Of a stretch of 64,000 nt of DNA, positions 41,891 to 54,404 are shown piece by piece. Below the pieces are notes generated by a model, which was not told the DNA's origin, did no database searches, and saw only the letters and a program-made list of their open reading frames with translations. The DNA is from Norana najaformis (taxonomy: Eukaryota; Annelida; Clitellata; Crassiclitellata; Hormogastridae). The stretch spans positions 16,489,861 to 16,553,860 of the forward strand of contig OZ029918.1 in NCBI GenBank assembly GCA_964023275.1. The letters run 5' to 3'. The translations under genes and the position numbers were made by a program. Positions within the stretch are counted from its first letter, which is position 1. Every line of letters begins with the position of its first letter.

Positions 41891-44534
41891 GCCTGCCTGA
41901 TCGGCTCCGTGCCTTGTTTGTCAATTTCTGCCTGTTTTTCTGCGAACAATCGTGTTATTTGCGTAAGTAACCTTTAGCAACAGTAAATTTTGAACTGTTA
42001 GCATAAAGATCATTTCTAAAACACGTCAGTACAAATACTACCAAAGTTATCAAAATATTCGTAGAATACAGCACATGTATTTTAATTTTTTTCTTACGTC
42101 TGGATCTTCTTTCTTAGGCTGCCCCGAGTCGACGTTGAATTCTACCTCCAAATCGACGTTGATTTAAACCCTCTCAAACACAGGATTTTCCGATGACTCT
42201 AAGCCAACCGACGATGACCGACCGAACTTGACCTCTGGATATGTTGGCCGTCAAGCACGGTCGCACCACCTTGGTTGTTTCACGAATTTTGAACCTCAGT
42301 CCTTCGATCGCTCTGCTTCCGTCTTTGGCTGAAATCGTTCACCAGCACCGAATTCTTCGGTTAAATCTTCACAAAGAAAGTTGTGTAAAGCTGCAGTGAT
42401 TTATGACTAGGTAACCTGGGAATACGCGACTTTCAGCAAGCTGCTAACCAGATAATGTCGACAATCTTTCGAAGTTCTCAATAATCAGGCTTCGAACCGT
42501 AACCAATTCGTAGCGTAGACTTAAGTCGATCAAAGTCTTTGATTATCGTAATCATAAATAAACGAACAATTCAATCGCAACAGTACTTGAATCATCACAT
42601 TTTCAAAACGCACGATAAGCTGGTTAAATATCTGTTTTCTGCTGCATCTGTTTTCTGCTGCAACCATATAAGTTTTTATCTATTTAGTTCTTGCTTATGG
42701 TGGCTTTTGTGTTGTTTTCCATCTATTTAGTTCTCGCTATTTGGTGGCTTTTGTGTTGTTTTCCGTGGCTGTCTAGACGCGGACAGAGACAGTGTTTTAT
42801 CGTCCGTTTTCTCTTAGTGTCTCGCTTTGCTTTCGGCTTTGTTGCATGCAACAAGTTTCCACCTCCACTGTTCCATGATTGTTTCGGTGTAGCTCCACAT
42901 TAACATGACGGAACACTTTAGCTCTTTGTTCCTATGAGTCGCCCATGAGCTGAAGACTGTTCTTTCACAAGATTACTAATTTTGAGTAATGTTTTTTTAC
43001 TCAGTCTTGTGGTTCGGGTCGCTCGCAGGTTGACTCCTCAGAATGTAGACGAACCACAAGTATAAATACGTACTCAGTGAAATGGGTTTTATTAATGTGG
43101 GCAGTTCTTTTTAGAACTGGATTTGAGTGAAATTACTCAGTCTTCTTTTTCGGAAGCTTCTCCCTTTTGTTGTCTGTAAACTTCATAGTTTGGAACCATG
43201 CAAATTCAGTTAATCTTATACCAAATACAGCCTTTTCGCTCTGGCTGGCCCCATTTATTGCCATTCTTTAAATGTAGAACACGATCTGGCTCATGCCTCA
43301 ATCCTCAATCAATCCTTCAAACCTTATTACCACTTCAATTTGTCTTCATATACTAATCGCAGGAGAGTTTGCCTCACTTTAGGTCTGTTTAATTGTTTAT
43401 TGCCCACTGGAAGTTTTGGTTTAGGATTTCATGTCAATTCGTGTAGAAAATATTCTACTGTTCTTCGTGCATTGTCCTGATACTTATTTCTGCTGCTTCT
43501 TATGACTGGTTTTTTTAAAAAGAAATTCTTGACCAGTCAGGTTCCAAAATATGAACATCGGCCAACAAAACATTGTTCGCTTGGGAATAAAAAGTTTTAC
43601 ATAACTTTTTGTGAGCAGTTCTTACATATATTCACTCTTAACGAAACTCGTAAATATGGTTTTATATGTTTTGCGGTTGACTGCATAACATTACATTATG
43701 TTCCGGTTACAAGTCATCTGGATCCTTATACATGAGCAAGGCTTAAATTAGACGCCGACTATAGTCGCCTACGCCCAGACTAGATAGCCAATGACTAGCA
43801 ACCTTCAATAAGCGGCATGCCTGAGTCTGGCTAAGGCAACGGACTAACTAGTCGTGGATTAAGACTCGCTAGTTAAGTTTTTTACGCAGGGTTTTCCAAA
43901 ATAGCCTGGTTGTGCTGACCGCGCTTGCGCGAAAGTTATTTCTATGAGACGATATATTCTTGTTCTCTGGTTTAATGAATTAATGTTCACGATGTGTATG
44001 CACGAGACGGTCGTTTCAAACACGAGTGATATTTATTCATAATATTTTAGTGAAAAAAGTTTTAGGTAAGAAGAATTTACGTGTTGAGTTTTATTGTTAA
44101 TATGATTGCTGATAGCGAGTCGAGTGGAATTCGACGGTTCTAAACACTCGTTGACATCATAAACTTCATCGAATCGAGAATTGTGACACCAGCGATTTTG
44201 TTTATTTTCACTACGCTAGGTTTAAGTCCACTTAAGCCTGGTTGCGATGTGGACTAGGGTTAGTTATATGTAAATGTATATAGCGACCGTATGGCCTCGA
44301 CCCTGCTCATTTTAAAATGAGTTAATCGGGTGAAATCACTACTGCTGCCCGTTTGAATGGGCGCCACGACATTTAAGGTTCCCATTGCTAGCCCACATCG
44401 TAGCGCGCAAACACCCCGTCGTGCATACCTATGTAATCTGCTTCTCGGTCGTAAGCCAGAGTTAGTCTGAGACAAGCAGTTACGCCGTCATCGTGCATAC
44501 GGACTATGAGGCTGATTTGTACACTTTAGAAGAA
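41891..44534. other. Unassigned interval with minor repeats
   Basis: 42674-42764 is a 46-bp tandem pair (TCTATTTAGTTCT-GCT followed by GGTGGCTTTTGTGTTGTTTTCC). 44307-44322 is a perfect palindrome, CTCATTTTAAAATGAG. No protein domain or element ends recognised. Confidence 0.45.
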
Positions 44535-44760
44535 GGGTATTAAAGTAACCTAATGTGAACGTAATTTTTTTTAAAACACGCGTTGATATGGGAAATTTGT
44601 ATGATATTTCATCCATTGATCCCCGGGAATTGACTTGTTTGTGATTGGCTGGTGGTTTCCCGCTCTTTAGGAGCAAAATTTCTGTGACGTAGCGTCGCTG
44701 TGTTATCTGGTTGTTAAATTGTTTGTGAGTGGCTGGCTTTCGCGCGCATTTTAAATATAC
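44535..44760 (+). repeat. Dispersed repeat R1, diverged copy
   Basis: AATGTGAACGTAATTTTTTT, GGGAAATTTGTATGAT and TGATTGGCTGGTGGTTTCCCGC keep the order of the R1 head and its CCAAT/TTTCCCGC block. Confidence 0.55.
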
Positions 44761-44839
44761 GCGTTTGATTGGTGAGTTTTCACGCGCAAATGTTATAGTT
44801 AAAATACGCTTCTTCATGGTCAGCGTTCGCGCGCAACGT

Positions 44840-46065
44840 CTGACGCTAGCAGTAACCGTTGTCTTGTCTTCAGTCGTCCTCGAGCCGAGGATTGGCTGCA
44901 CCACGAACAATTCTACGCCATCTGCTTCTGGCCCTCGTTTCTTGTAATTACTGGTCGAACGATAATTCAATCCACGACTTGATATTGTCTATCCGTGTCA
45001 TCTTTCCCTGAGCTCGGAATCCAGGAACTGTGCCTTGTATGATCTTTTTCTCTACGCATTCTCACTTTCATAGCCCATGTCCGAAGCATGAAAGCTTCTT
45101 CTTTTGATTAATCCAAGCAGTCCAAGCAGATTAATCCTGCCGTCTCTAGGACCAACTCATTTGTCTTCTTGGCAATCCACGGTACTCCAAAAATCTGGCG
45201 CTAATACTTAATTTCAAATGCGTTGATTCTTGCCTTTTCATCTTTTTTTGTGGTCCAACTCTCACAGCCATACTGCGCTATTGGCATACTAGAGCTATCA
45301 GAAGTCGTATCTTTGTTGCAAGCAATATTCCATGACTTTTCCATATGCTCTTTAAGGCTGCCCCAACACCTTGTCCTTTTGCCAGTCTTGATCGAATCTC
45401 TTTACTGCATTCAGAGTATTCGGTTATAAGTTAGCCAAGACATGGAAATGTGTCAACCTGCTCCAGTTGGTTACCTTGTACTCTGATGCTGCAGGTTGTA
45501 CTACTTGTTACCGTGACCTTGGTTTTGTCCACATTAATGAACAGACCCTGGTTGCTGCTTGCTCGGTCACGACGGTCAACTATCTCCTGCAGCTCTGCTT
45601 CCGAGGCTGCCAACAGAACATTGTCATCAACATATCGGAGTTTGTAACTCTTCTCCCTCCTATTTGAATTCCACCATCATAACCGTGAAGCGCTTCCCTC
45701 ATGACCATGTTGAATGTTGAATAGGTAAGGCGAGATGATCACACAGCCCTGTCGAACTTCTTTCTTGACATGGAACCCTCGTGATAGTGTACCTACCGGC
45801 TGCTCTCACTCTAGCTTGTTGTTTACAGAAGAGTCAAGAAAGCAGTTTGATCATATGAATAGGGTAACCCATGCTAAACATAATCAAAAACCTTCTTAAA
45901 ATCAACAAAGCACATAAAGAGGGACTGCTGATGCTCTCTAGTTTTCTGCACGATGATTCTAAGATTTGTGACTTGATCTCGTGTTCCCCTTCCTCTGCGA
46001 AATCCAGCTTGTTCATCTGCCACCTCAGAGTTCTGTTCTCACCCTTTCCAGAATGATTTTTACGA
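44840..46065 (-). mobile_element. LINE fragment: reverse transcriptase C-terminus and tail domain
   Basis: On the - strand: YVDDNVLLAASEAELQEIVD (RT active site and following helix), LFINVDKTKVTVT, SIRVQGNQLEQVDTF, ECSKEIRSRLAK, then AMKVRMRREKIIQGTVPG and TRNEGQKQMAWNCSWCSQ with SARGRLKTRQ. The YxDD..LLA...ELQ..V and S.EIRSRIA blocks and the QGxxxGxR...GRP-type tail belong to the abundant RT family often annotated as 'craniofacial development protein 2-like'. Many stops; no endonuclease in this copy. Confidence 0.75.
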
Positions 46066-46084
46066 TGATTTTACTGGCATGCGA

Positions 46085-46350
46085 GACCAACCGTAACCGT
46101 TGACTTGGCGGGAAATAGACTTTGAAAGCGGACGCTAATGCTTTGTTGAGAGAGCTTGAAGATTTGGGATAAGTAGTCTGTCGGGCTTCCTTTTGGTAAT
46201 TTGAGGTACAAGAGCCGCTGGTAGATTCGTACGTTTAGAAAAGGATGATTCAGGATTGTTGTGATTGAACTGTTCCTTGACTGTTAATACACAATCGAAA
46301 ATGAAAGAGTGACTGTCTTTTATCGAGTTAACGCAACGCCACAAATCGTG
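46085..46350 (+). repeat. Dispersed repeat R1, partial copy
   Basis: GACTTGGCGGGAAATAGACT near 46101, GACTGTTAATACACAATCG and the block AAAATGAAAGAGTGACTGTC..GAGTTAACGC..CACAAATCGTGCGAGTC correspond to 28150-28400 and 23402-23455. Confidence 0.5.
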
Positions 46351-47100
46351 CGAGTCAACGGTGCAAAGCCTTTTTGTTGACAACTTCAAAAAGTCGTAGA
46401 CAAAGCCGGCATTCATTGCTTGGAAACATTTATCGACTTCCCCTCCGTCTCACTGACTGACTCTGGGTGAATTTTTGTAAATATTTGGTGACATCTCTTG
46501 TTACGGGCCCGGAATGGCGGTGTATTTAGATATTTTTCTTTCAGCGGCTATGTCAGCGGCAGCATCTGTGACCTTGGCTGATTTGGCGCGGTATGATTCT
46601 GTCAGGGTGTCCAAAACAGTGGCGTTCCAGGCAAGGCATCAGAGTCACGCCATCGGGACGTCTCCCATCGGACCTGACAAGTCCAGCCGGCTCCTTTGTA
46701 GCAGGTAAGCCGGCTTTCGTGAGGGGCCACGCCAGATGATGTCATTTAGTAATGCGTGCCCGGCGGTTCAACCTGACCCAAGGCTATATATGAAAAGCCG
46801 TGCGAGCCGTTCTCTTTGAGTGTTGCTTCACAAGGGCATTCAGGCAGGGCGCATAAGTTAGCCTCTCACCTGCAGGAAATGAGGCGACTGCCTTCAGCTT
46901 TGCTTGATGGTAAAAAATCAGTTGTTATGGAAGCCTGCACGCTGCCAGGTCCCTCTGAATGACGGGGCAGCCCCTGGCACATTTTTACAGGTTTCTTCCG
47001 GCAAGAATCACTTCTAATAATAATAATAATAATAACAATAATAACTATTATTATTATGTCCGTTATCATTATTATTATTACAGCTAGGAGGGGCGGTTTG
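46351..47100. other. Unassigned interval with TATA-like site
   Basis: GC-richer than its surroundings at 46500-46750. CTATATATGAAAAG at about 46784 looks like a TATA box, followed by CCGTTCTCTTTGAG about 30 bp on, but no downstream gene supports a promoter. 47015-47085 holds short (AAT)n and (ATT)n runs in inverted order. Confidence 0.35.
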
Positions 47101-47182
47101 TATATTAGTTAACTGGAGTGACAGATGTGTACTTCAAACCATTCACGTTCAGGCAAACTGAGTAACTGATACAAGTATAACA

Positions 47183-47304
47183 CGGACGGACGGACGGACG
47201 GACGGACGGACGGACGGACGGGACGGACGGACGGACGGACGGACGGACGGACGGACGGACGGACGGACGGACGGACGGACGGACGGACGGACGGACGGAC
47301 GGAT
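47183..47304. repeat. (GGAC)n microsatellite
   Basis: About 30 units of GGAC with one extra G at 47221. On the - strand it reads as repeating SVRP codons in all frames, which explains the apparent proteins there. Confidence 0.97.
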
Positions 47305-48020
<716 letters not shown>

Positions 48021-48258
48021 AAGCCACTCGTCTCCTCCTCCTCCTCCTCCTCCTCTTTATCTCTTCTTTTTGTTCTTTCTCCTTCTCTTAATCCTCCTAA
48101 CCTTCCTCCCGTTCTCCCATGGCTTCCACCTTCTACCTTTCCTATTGCTGCTGTACAGCAGAGATTTTCGGTCACTCAACAGAGTCGATTATGAAAATTT
48201 CTCAGCAAATGATCGGCCGCCGATTCCCACAGCTTGACGATCATTCGGTCAGCGACAG

Positions 48259-48402
<144 letters not shown>

Positions 48403-48896
48403 TCGGATATCGTCAATTAGGACTATTCTTATCATTATCATAGGTCTTAATAGGATCTCTGTTGAATTGTTATCGAACAATACCTGTCCAACGCTTAAGG
48501 CCCCATTTTGGATATTTTCAGCAGCTGTAGAAGCCATACTTATTATGCGCCTCTGTCCATCTCTTCCACTTTATCATTCCAGTCCATGACCAAAGCCATA
48601 ATCCGATTGCACTGCTACAGATGCGGACAAAACGGATATGATCATGGTTTTCACTGGCATTTTTACAAATGCACGCTGCACAAAGATGCACATTAGACTA
48701 TAGGTATGAATACATGCATACATACATACATACGTATATATTATATACATGCATTGGCATGTATATATGCACCTTAATCATGCCTAGTAGTAGTCGCGGT
48801 TACATTTACATTTATAGTTGCTCCCTAGTCTTGCTTCTGTCACACTTTTGGACAAACCCTGAACAAGCGCACACTGAGAACTGTTTTGAATATTCT
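48403..48896. other. Unassigned interval
   Basis: Only a short (CATA)n run at 48714-48735 stands out. Confidence 0.4.
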
Positions 48897-49040
48897 AAAC
48901 ATAATATTACGCCGATTAGGCAGTAAGTTTGAAATGCGCGTTCTTGTAGTAACTGTCTGCAGCGTAGCGTTTATGAGTCATCGTGTTGTTGACTTGATTG
49001 TGATTGGCTGGCGGGTTTCCCGCGCTAAATAGGCTGGAAA
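48897..49040 (+). repeat. Dispersed repeat R1, partial copy
   Basis: AACATAATATTACGCCGATT then AGGCAGTAAGTTTGAAATGC and GTGATTGGCTGGCGGGTTTCCCGCGC match the R1 head and CCAAT block. Confidence 0.7.
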
Positions 49041-49915
49041 AACAAGAATGGCGGAAGAAAGTCAGGGAGATAAAAAGACACTTGGAGAAGGGGAATCATA
49101 TCAAACATGAAGAAAACTTTGAATTCAATAAATGAGTTTTACTCTAGACGCCTTTACGAATTAGCAGAAATTCAATTGTACTTTGAAACAGTGAAGGAAC
49201 CAGTAACTGTTGCTGAAAAGGAATTTTGGGTCAAATTGCTGTTACCATTAATGTTTGCAAAGCTAGAACTATCCTGAGTTCCTTGAATTACACCAATTTT
49301 GATTACTACATGATCGTTTCAAAGAACACATTTTAAAGAGATTAAGTTTGTATATTGGGAGTACAGAGCATGCATGCTTCACTGAGGCATATAAATCGCC
49401 TGATGAAACCCTTACACTGTCTGATTCAAGGTTGAACAATTGTTCATTTACTAAGTCCGAAGTAGGGAGGTGGACAAAGATTACGAGAAATTGTAGTATG
49501 ATCTCATGGTCGCAGGTCATCGTTTGTAATCTGATCCTACGAGAGATAAGAAAGAGAAGGAATTTGGAAACAGAAAGGAAAAAGGTGGAAAAGTGAAATG
49601 AGTAGACGAATAAAAAGGATCAACCGGAGGAAGGAAGAAGAGAAGAGGAAGGAAGTACGGTATCGCATGAAACAACCATGCGGCAAAGATATCAAAGCCA
49701 TAATATGCGGCTGCAATGCGACAGTCTGTGTTGTTCGACATGGAGAAGAGAAAGACTCGGCTATGCTGGTTGGCATTGCGATGAAAGTGATAAGAAGTCT
49801 TATCTGCCCACTGAACGGAAGGAGAAGGAGAAGATAGGAAAAGGAGTCGATCATTTCCCTTTAATATGAATGGATGGAAGGATGGATTCGAAGTTACTCT
49901 AAACAACGCAGGTGA
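49041..49915. other. Unassigned interval
   Basis: Purine-rich at 49540-49640. No domain recognised; the long - strand frames that enter from 49916-50600 end here. Confidence 0.35.
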
Positions 49916-49918
49916 ACG

Positions 49919-50590
49919 GGTAAGTGGACGGACGGACGGACGAATTAATAGATGGACAGATGGATGGACGGACGAAGTAATAGATGGACGACAGATGGAC
50001 GGACGAATTAATAGATGGGCAGATGGATGGACGGACGAAGTAATAGATGGATGATAGATGGACGTACGAAGTAATTGATGGACGACAGATGGACGGACGA
50101 AGTAATAGTTGGACAGATGGATGGACGGACGAATTAATAGATGGACAGATGGATGGACGGACGAAGTAATAGATGGACGATAGATGGACGGACGAAGTAA
50201 TTGATGGACGACAGATGGACGGACGAAGTAATAGTTGGACAGATGGATGGACGGACGAATTAATAGATGGACAGATGGATGGACGGACGAAGTAATAGAC
50301 AGATAGACGGATAGATGGACGGAATGATGGGCAGACGAATTGAAGGACGGGCGGATAGATGGATGGACGAATGCGGGCGGAAGATTGGACGGACGAATGG
50401 ACAAATGAACGGACGAATGAATGGATGGACGGACGGATACACGGACGGACGGACGGGTGGATGGATGGTGGACAGACGACGGACCGACGAAAAGGCGGAC
50501 CAATGGATGGATTAATAGATAGATGGAACGGCGGACGAATGGATAAACATTTGGTTGGACGGACGGATGGATGGATCGACGGATGGATGG
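49919..50590. repeat. GGAC/GGAT-based minisatellite with 126-bp higher-order unit
   Basis: Tetranucleotide-derived array (GGACGGACGAAGTAATAGAT and similar). The block starting GAATTAATAGATGG begins at 50005, 50131 and 50257, so the higher-order period is 126 bp. Because 126 is divisible by three, frames stay open as 42-residue repeats rich in Pro, Ser, His, Ile and Val. I do not call these genes. Confidence 0.95.
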
Positions 50591-50756
50591 CCGTTGAAAT
50601 GACGGGTGTAAAAATGAAACCAGAGGCTTTTTGTGGTGTACCTGTCAACGCAGGGTGTAAGGAAATCTCTCGGGTTATGACAACAACGCCTGTCCTGCTG
50701 TGGGAATCGGCGGCCATCATTTGCTGAGAGATTGACATCCATTTTACTTCTGTGTG

Positions 50757-50915
50757 ACGTGGTTGGTTGGTTGGGGCCTCTGCCTCTGTGGAACAACGCA
50801 CAGAATGAAGCGGGTTCGAGCCTTGACTAAGAATAGTCTGCCACGCAAAATCGCTAAGCGCCATCGAATGGTGCTTCGGTATTTAATAACGGCGCTAAAT
50901 AAATATTGATAGCAG
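50757..50915 (+). repeat. tRNA-derived SINE of a second family
   Basis: GACGTGGTTGGTTGGTTGGG (A-box-like), then AGCGGGTTCGAGCC (good B box) at 50809-50822, then a short body and the tail AACGGCGCTAAATAAATATT. The body differs from the family at 9.2 and 26 kb; the tail is related. Confidence 0.6.
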
Positions 50916-51251
50916 GACTTTAGTGTAAACGAATCTATCGACCGCAGGGCCAACGAAATTGGAGCTACCAACGCACCCACAAACATGCAAGCACACCCAC
51001 ACGCATTTGCACAGGCGCATAATGAAATTTATTATAAGATTATAAGAAAACCCGGCTTAAGACCTTAAGCCGTCTGGTCAGCGAGAAGTGCGGAAGGGGT
51101 CACGGCAGAGGTGGTCCGCTGTGTGGTCCATGGACGAGCTTTCTAAAATCAAATGAAGGCCTCTACAATCAGCCTGCGACCTGGAGGTATAACGGAAAAA
51201 GCTAAAGGTAGCACACTTGTTTACATGTCTGCATAGCAACTCCTCAAACGC

Positions 51252-52507
51252 GTGCTCCCGAGTCAAAGGATCATTCGGCTGAGATGCAAACTGGATATCT
51301 GGAAGAAGTGGGCCAGTGAGCATTGTAGTGGTCAAGATAGGTTGAAAAACCTTCTAACAGTTGGGAAAACACGTTGGTGGTCTTCACTCAAAGCCGTCAA
51401 GCGCGTTTGTGATGAACCTTTGAGCAACGTGATACCGCTGGCTAGCTTATGAGAACTCAGCAGTTCTGTGAACTGCTCTGCGAAAACACGCAGCCAGAGT
51501 GACGACGCACTGATGGGCAAGTGGCTTCAATTCAATTCCCTGTTGACAGCAATTTTCCTCCTACAAGATGTAATTAAAGCATGTGATCCAGTTACAACGT
51601 ATCTGCAGACACGTGGACTAAATCTCATGCAAGCAATCGAACTTGTTGAACATGAACTGAAGGTGCTGTCAGCTGTTCGATCGAGGTTCAACGAACATGT
51701 GAAACTTGCAAAAGAGTTCCGCGAACAAGTCCATTGTCTCATTGATAATCATAAGAATCTTGACTTTGATATTGTCCTGGAAACAGCCTTCCCTGCTCCT
51801 TCAGTACCTCGAAAGAAGTATTGCATGGTGGATGAACAGGCAGCCGACGAAGGGGTATCAGATTCACTTGAAAATTTCAGAGTGAGCACCTATCTTCTTG
51901 CCATCTATCGGCTAAGCCAAGAAATATCGTCAAGATTTAATGAGAAAAACTCTGCATTGTATAAAGAACTATGGCTATTAAGTCCAAACAATTATGCAAG
52001 AATCTGGGCTTCTGATGCAACAGAAGTGTCTGCCGCTTCTTGCTAACCTGTTCAATGTCGATGATCAGACATTCAAAGATGAATTGATACATTTCGCGCA
52101 GTTCACAGAGACTTAGTGAAACCATTGCCAAATTCTGTTTCGCAACCGGGGGTCCATACAAACCATTCAGCAATTTCAACCGAAATAGATCCGTCTGAAG
52201 AGCACCTAAGGAAAACTAACCTGAAGGAGATGAGGACATGTCTGTTAATCCACCGTTCTGTGATGGAAAATGTACAAATTGTCTTAGTTGTGTTTTGAAG
52301 ATGTTGGTGGACTATAGACACAACTGCGAAAGTTACAATAATCTTTACCAGTGTATGAGAATTGCTCTGACTCTTCCGTGCACGGTTGTTTCTTACGAAG
52401 GAGTATTTTCAAAGCTCAGATTCGTAAAAAGTCGTCTGAGGTCATTTTCAACCAGGAAATGTTGGAAGCACTGCTGGTGTGTTCTGTTGAGGTAGATTTG
52501 CTTAATT
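51252..52507 (+). pseudogene. hAT-type transposase remnant (ZMYM1-like)
   Basis: Segments on the + strand in three frames: RLKNLLTVGKTRWWSSLKAV (51340-51400), the conserved TRW block; the 192-codon frame 51468-52046 with DVIKACDPVTTYLQTRGLNL, ELKVLSAVRSRFNEHV and FRVSTYLLAIYRLSQEISSR; then CxNCLSCVLKMLVDYRHNCE (52270-52330), YQCMRIALTLPCTVVSYEGV and FSKLRFVKSRLRS, the C-terminal hAT dimerisation block (usually LPVTxASxERxFSKLKxIKxxLR). The order matches ZMYM1/TTF-type hAT transposases. Frameshifts near 51450, 52050 and 52300. The N-terminal zinc finger and TIRs were not found, though weak coding may reach back to about 51080. The best-preserved frame lacks stops for 192 codons, so loss may be fairly recent. 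Confidence 0.8.
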
Positions 52508-53190
52508 AAGTCAATTAGAAACGAGACAATATATGAAAAACTCTCTGCCAAATCGGCTGAGACGAAAAGGCTTTTAATGTTTTAAATCTAGTTTAACATT
52601 ATGTAGCTGTTACCAATTATCAGAACTTCAGAAATTACTCTGGACATTAGCAGGAGGAATACAATAGCTGTTACAAAGAGATTAAAATGGTATCCTTGCA
52701 GAGCAAAAATTATGCTTGTTCAATTTTAAACTGTTCACAGTTTCCTTTAAGCTTAAATTGGTTTTTATAATTCCTGCTTCCAGTTTTGAAAGTGAACATG
52801 TCTGTCCAATGTACCACTGTTTATGCAAGTTTAAAATGATGCTTATTTTATTTAAAAGCTGTGAGTTTCCTACTTCTCAGACTTTTTCCATTTCACAATT
52901 TCTTAGAGTTGAAATGGAAACAATTTCCTTCAGAAAATCAATCAAAAAGTGTATTAAATAACACTTAAAACAATAACAGCAACGTTTGAGGCATGTCATT
53001 ATATATAGTTATTATTACTTATATCACTTTCATTTCTAATCAGATTGAGCATTTCAGGTAAATAATTCCATAGTATTAATTCTTGTTGTCATTTTGTGAA
53101 TATTAATTACGTAAACTACAATTATAAGGTGAACAGATCGTCATCAGTCCTCGGGTGCCTTGAGGTCTCCAAACGAGCCCCTGAAAGCGA
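52508..53190. other. Unassigned AT-rich interval
   Basis: It may include 3' sequence of the hAT element. Nothing recognised. Confidence 0.35.
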
Positions 53191-54115
53191 CGGCATTATA
53201 GTGCTGTGTGCAAATTGAGAGGCGCTGAAAGGGTTGTCTCGCGTGGATCACTAGAAACAGCAGTCAGTCGGCTACCCAAATCATTTATTAATTTAAGACC
53301 TGTCAGGTTAATTGGTCCCAATGTTTCAAATGCAACTGGGACAAAGTTGTGTGATGGAGAGAGACCTGAGTACTTTGCGCATTTTCGAACTGCAACTTGG
53401 TCAGCTGCGCCTCCTGGTGGCGTTGATGTCAGATTGATGTAAGACGGCGCACATGTGTGGACATTTGTTACATCCCATGCCAGACGACCACGGTACCAAC
53501 GATGCTCCGTCCGGTCGTTTTCCATCATTACGAAGAAGCGCAGATGGCTCCTTAGAGCTAGGGATGTCTGCCTTTTTGAAGTGCTTTCCAGATGATGTCG
53601 TTCGTGGCGTAGTGTCTGCTGGAGCGAACACTTGCCATTTTGCATATCAGCCCATGATGTCCTCCTGGGTCAACTGTCTTACCACAATGGCACTGGTGCG
53701 GCGTACACGTGTTCAGGCCAAGGTGTAGACACACTGCCTCGCGAGAAGCCTCATTGTTGAGACAAAGGCCCCATGATGAAATAGACAGGGTTCTAGGCCA
53801 GTCACCGGAATGATGCGAAGACACTGCTGCCAATCTTGCATGGTTGAGTGGGTCATTGAATTAGGTCCAGACAGCTGACTTGTCCTGTTCGACCAAGGGC
53901 CTGTCCCAGGCACTCTGCTTTGCTGGCGTTGGTTCTGTAATTGCAGGCAACGAAAAACTCCGGGCTGCAATGATCTCGCTCTAGTATACAGTACGTCTGA
54001 CCAGGCTTCACATCCGAGTATGGCTGACCCTAATGACTGGGTAGATGCGGCTGATGCTACATGTATGTAAGCAGATGAAGTCAGCATCGATACCCGTCTA
54101 ACACCATTATCTATA
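53191..54115 (-). mobile_element. LINE C-terminal fragment with restriction-enzyme-like nuclease motif
   Basis: In - strand order: SSAYIHVASAASTQSLGSAI (54087 onward); EAVCLHLGLNTCTPHQCHCG then KTVDPGGHHGLICK (53640-53760), a CxC...HHxxxC zinc-binding pattern; SSRHYATNDIIWKALQK; DGKRPDGASLVPWSSG (53480-53530); LAWDVTNVHTCAPSYI; PVAFETLGPINLTGLKLIND. CCHC followed by (K/R)PD and, 10-15 residues later, WDxT is how restriction-like endonuclease domains look in R2-type elements. This suggests an element that uses such a nuclease instead of the apurinic type, but I infer that from motifs only. Three frames are used, so the copy is broken. The upstream RT is not in the window. Confidence 0.65.
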
Positions 54116-54404
54116 TTATTATTATTTTATTATGTTCAGGATATGCCTAAAATAAATTAATTAGTCGAATGCTGCATTTTATGGGCCAGATTGGGCCTGG
54201 GGCCCCTTGCATGATTAAAGACATAGAGCATTAGGGAAAAAATGGTCCCAGTCCGACTCTGCATGTAGCTACGAAATAAGCCGGATTTCTTCGGCAAATA
54301 AGCAGTCGTAGACCAACACCGGCTTTCTTATGTGGTGCTGGAGTGATGAATGGCACCATCACCCTCTCAAATACCGCAGATTCGCGACGACGGGGCACCC
54401 CGTC

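Noticed and set aside
46784-46830. TATA-box promoter
   Set aside because: The site looks good but no coding sequence or exon follows, so it is not called as a promoter.
49517-50864. Two overlapping - strand ORFs of 328 and 321 codons
   Set aside because: They consist of translated GGAC/GGAT repeats (Pro/Ser/His/Val runs) and are explained by the 126-bp period.
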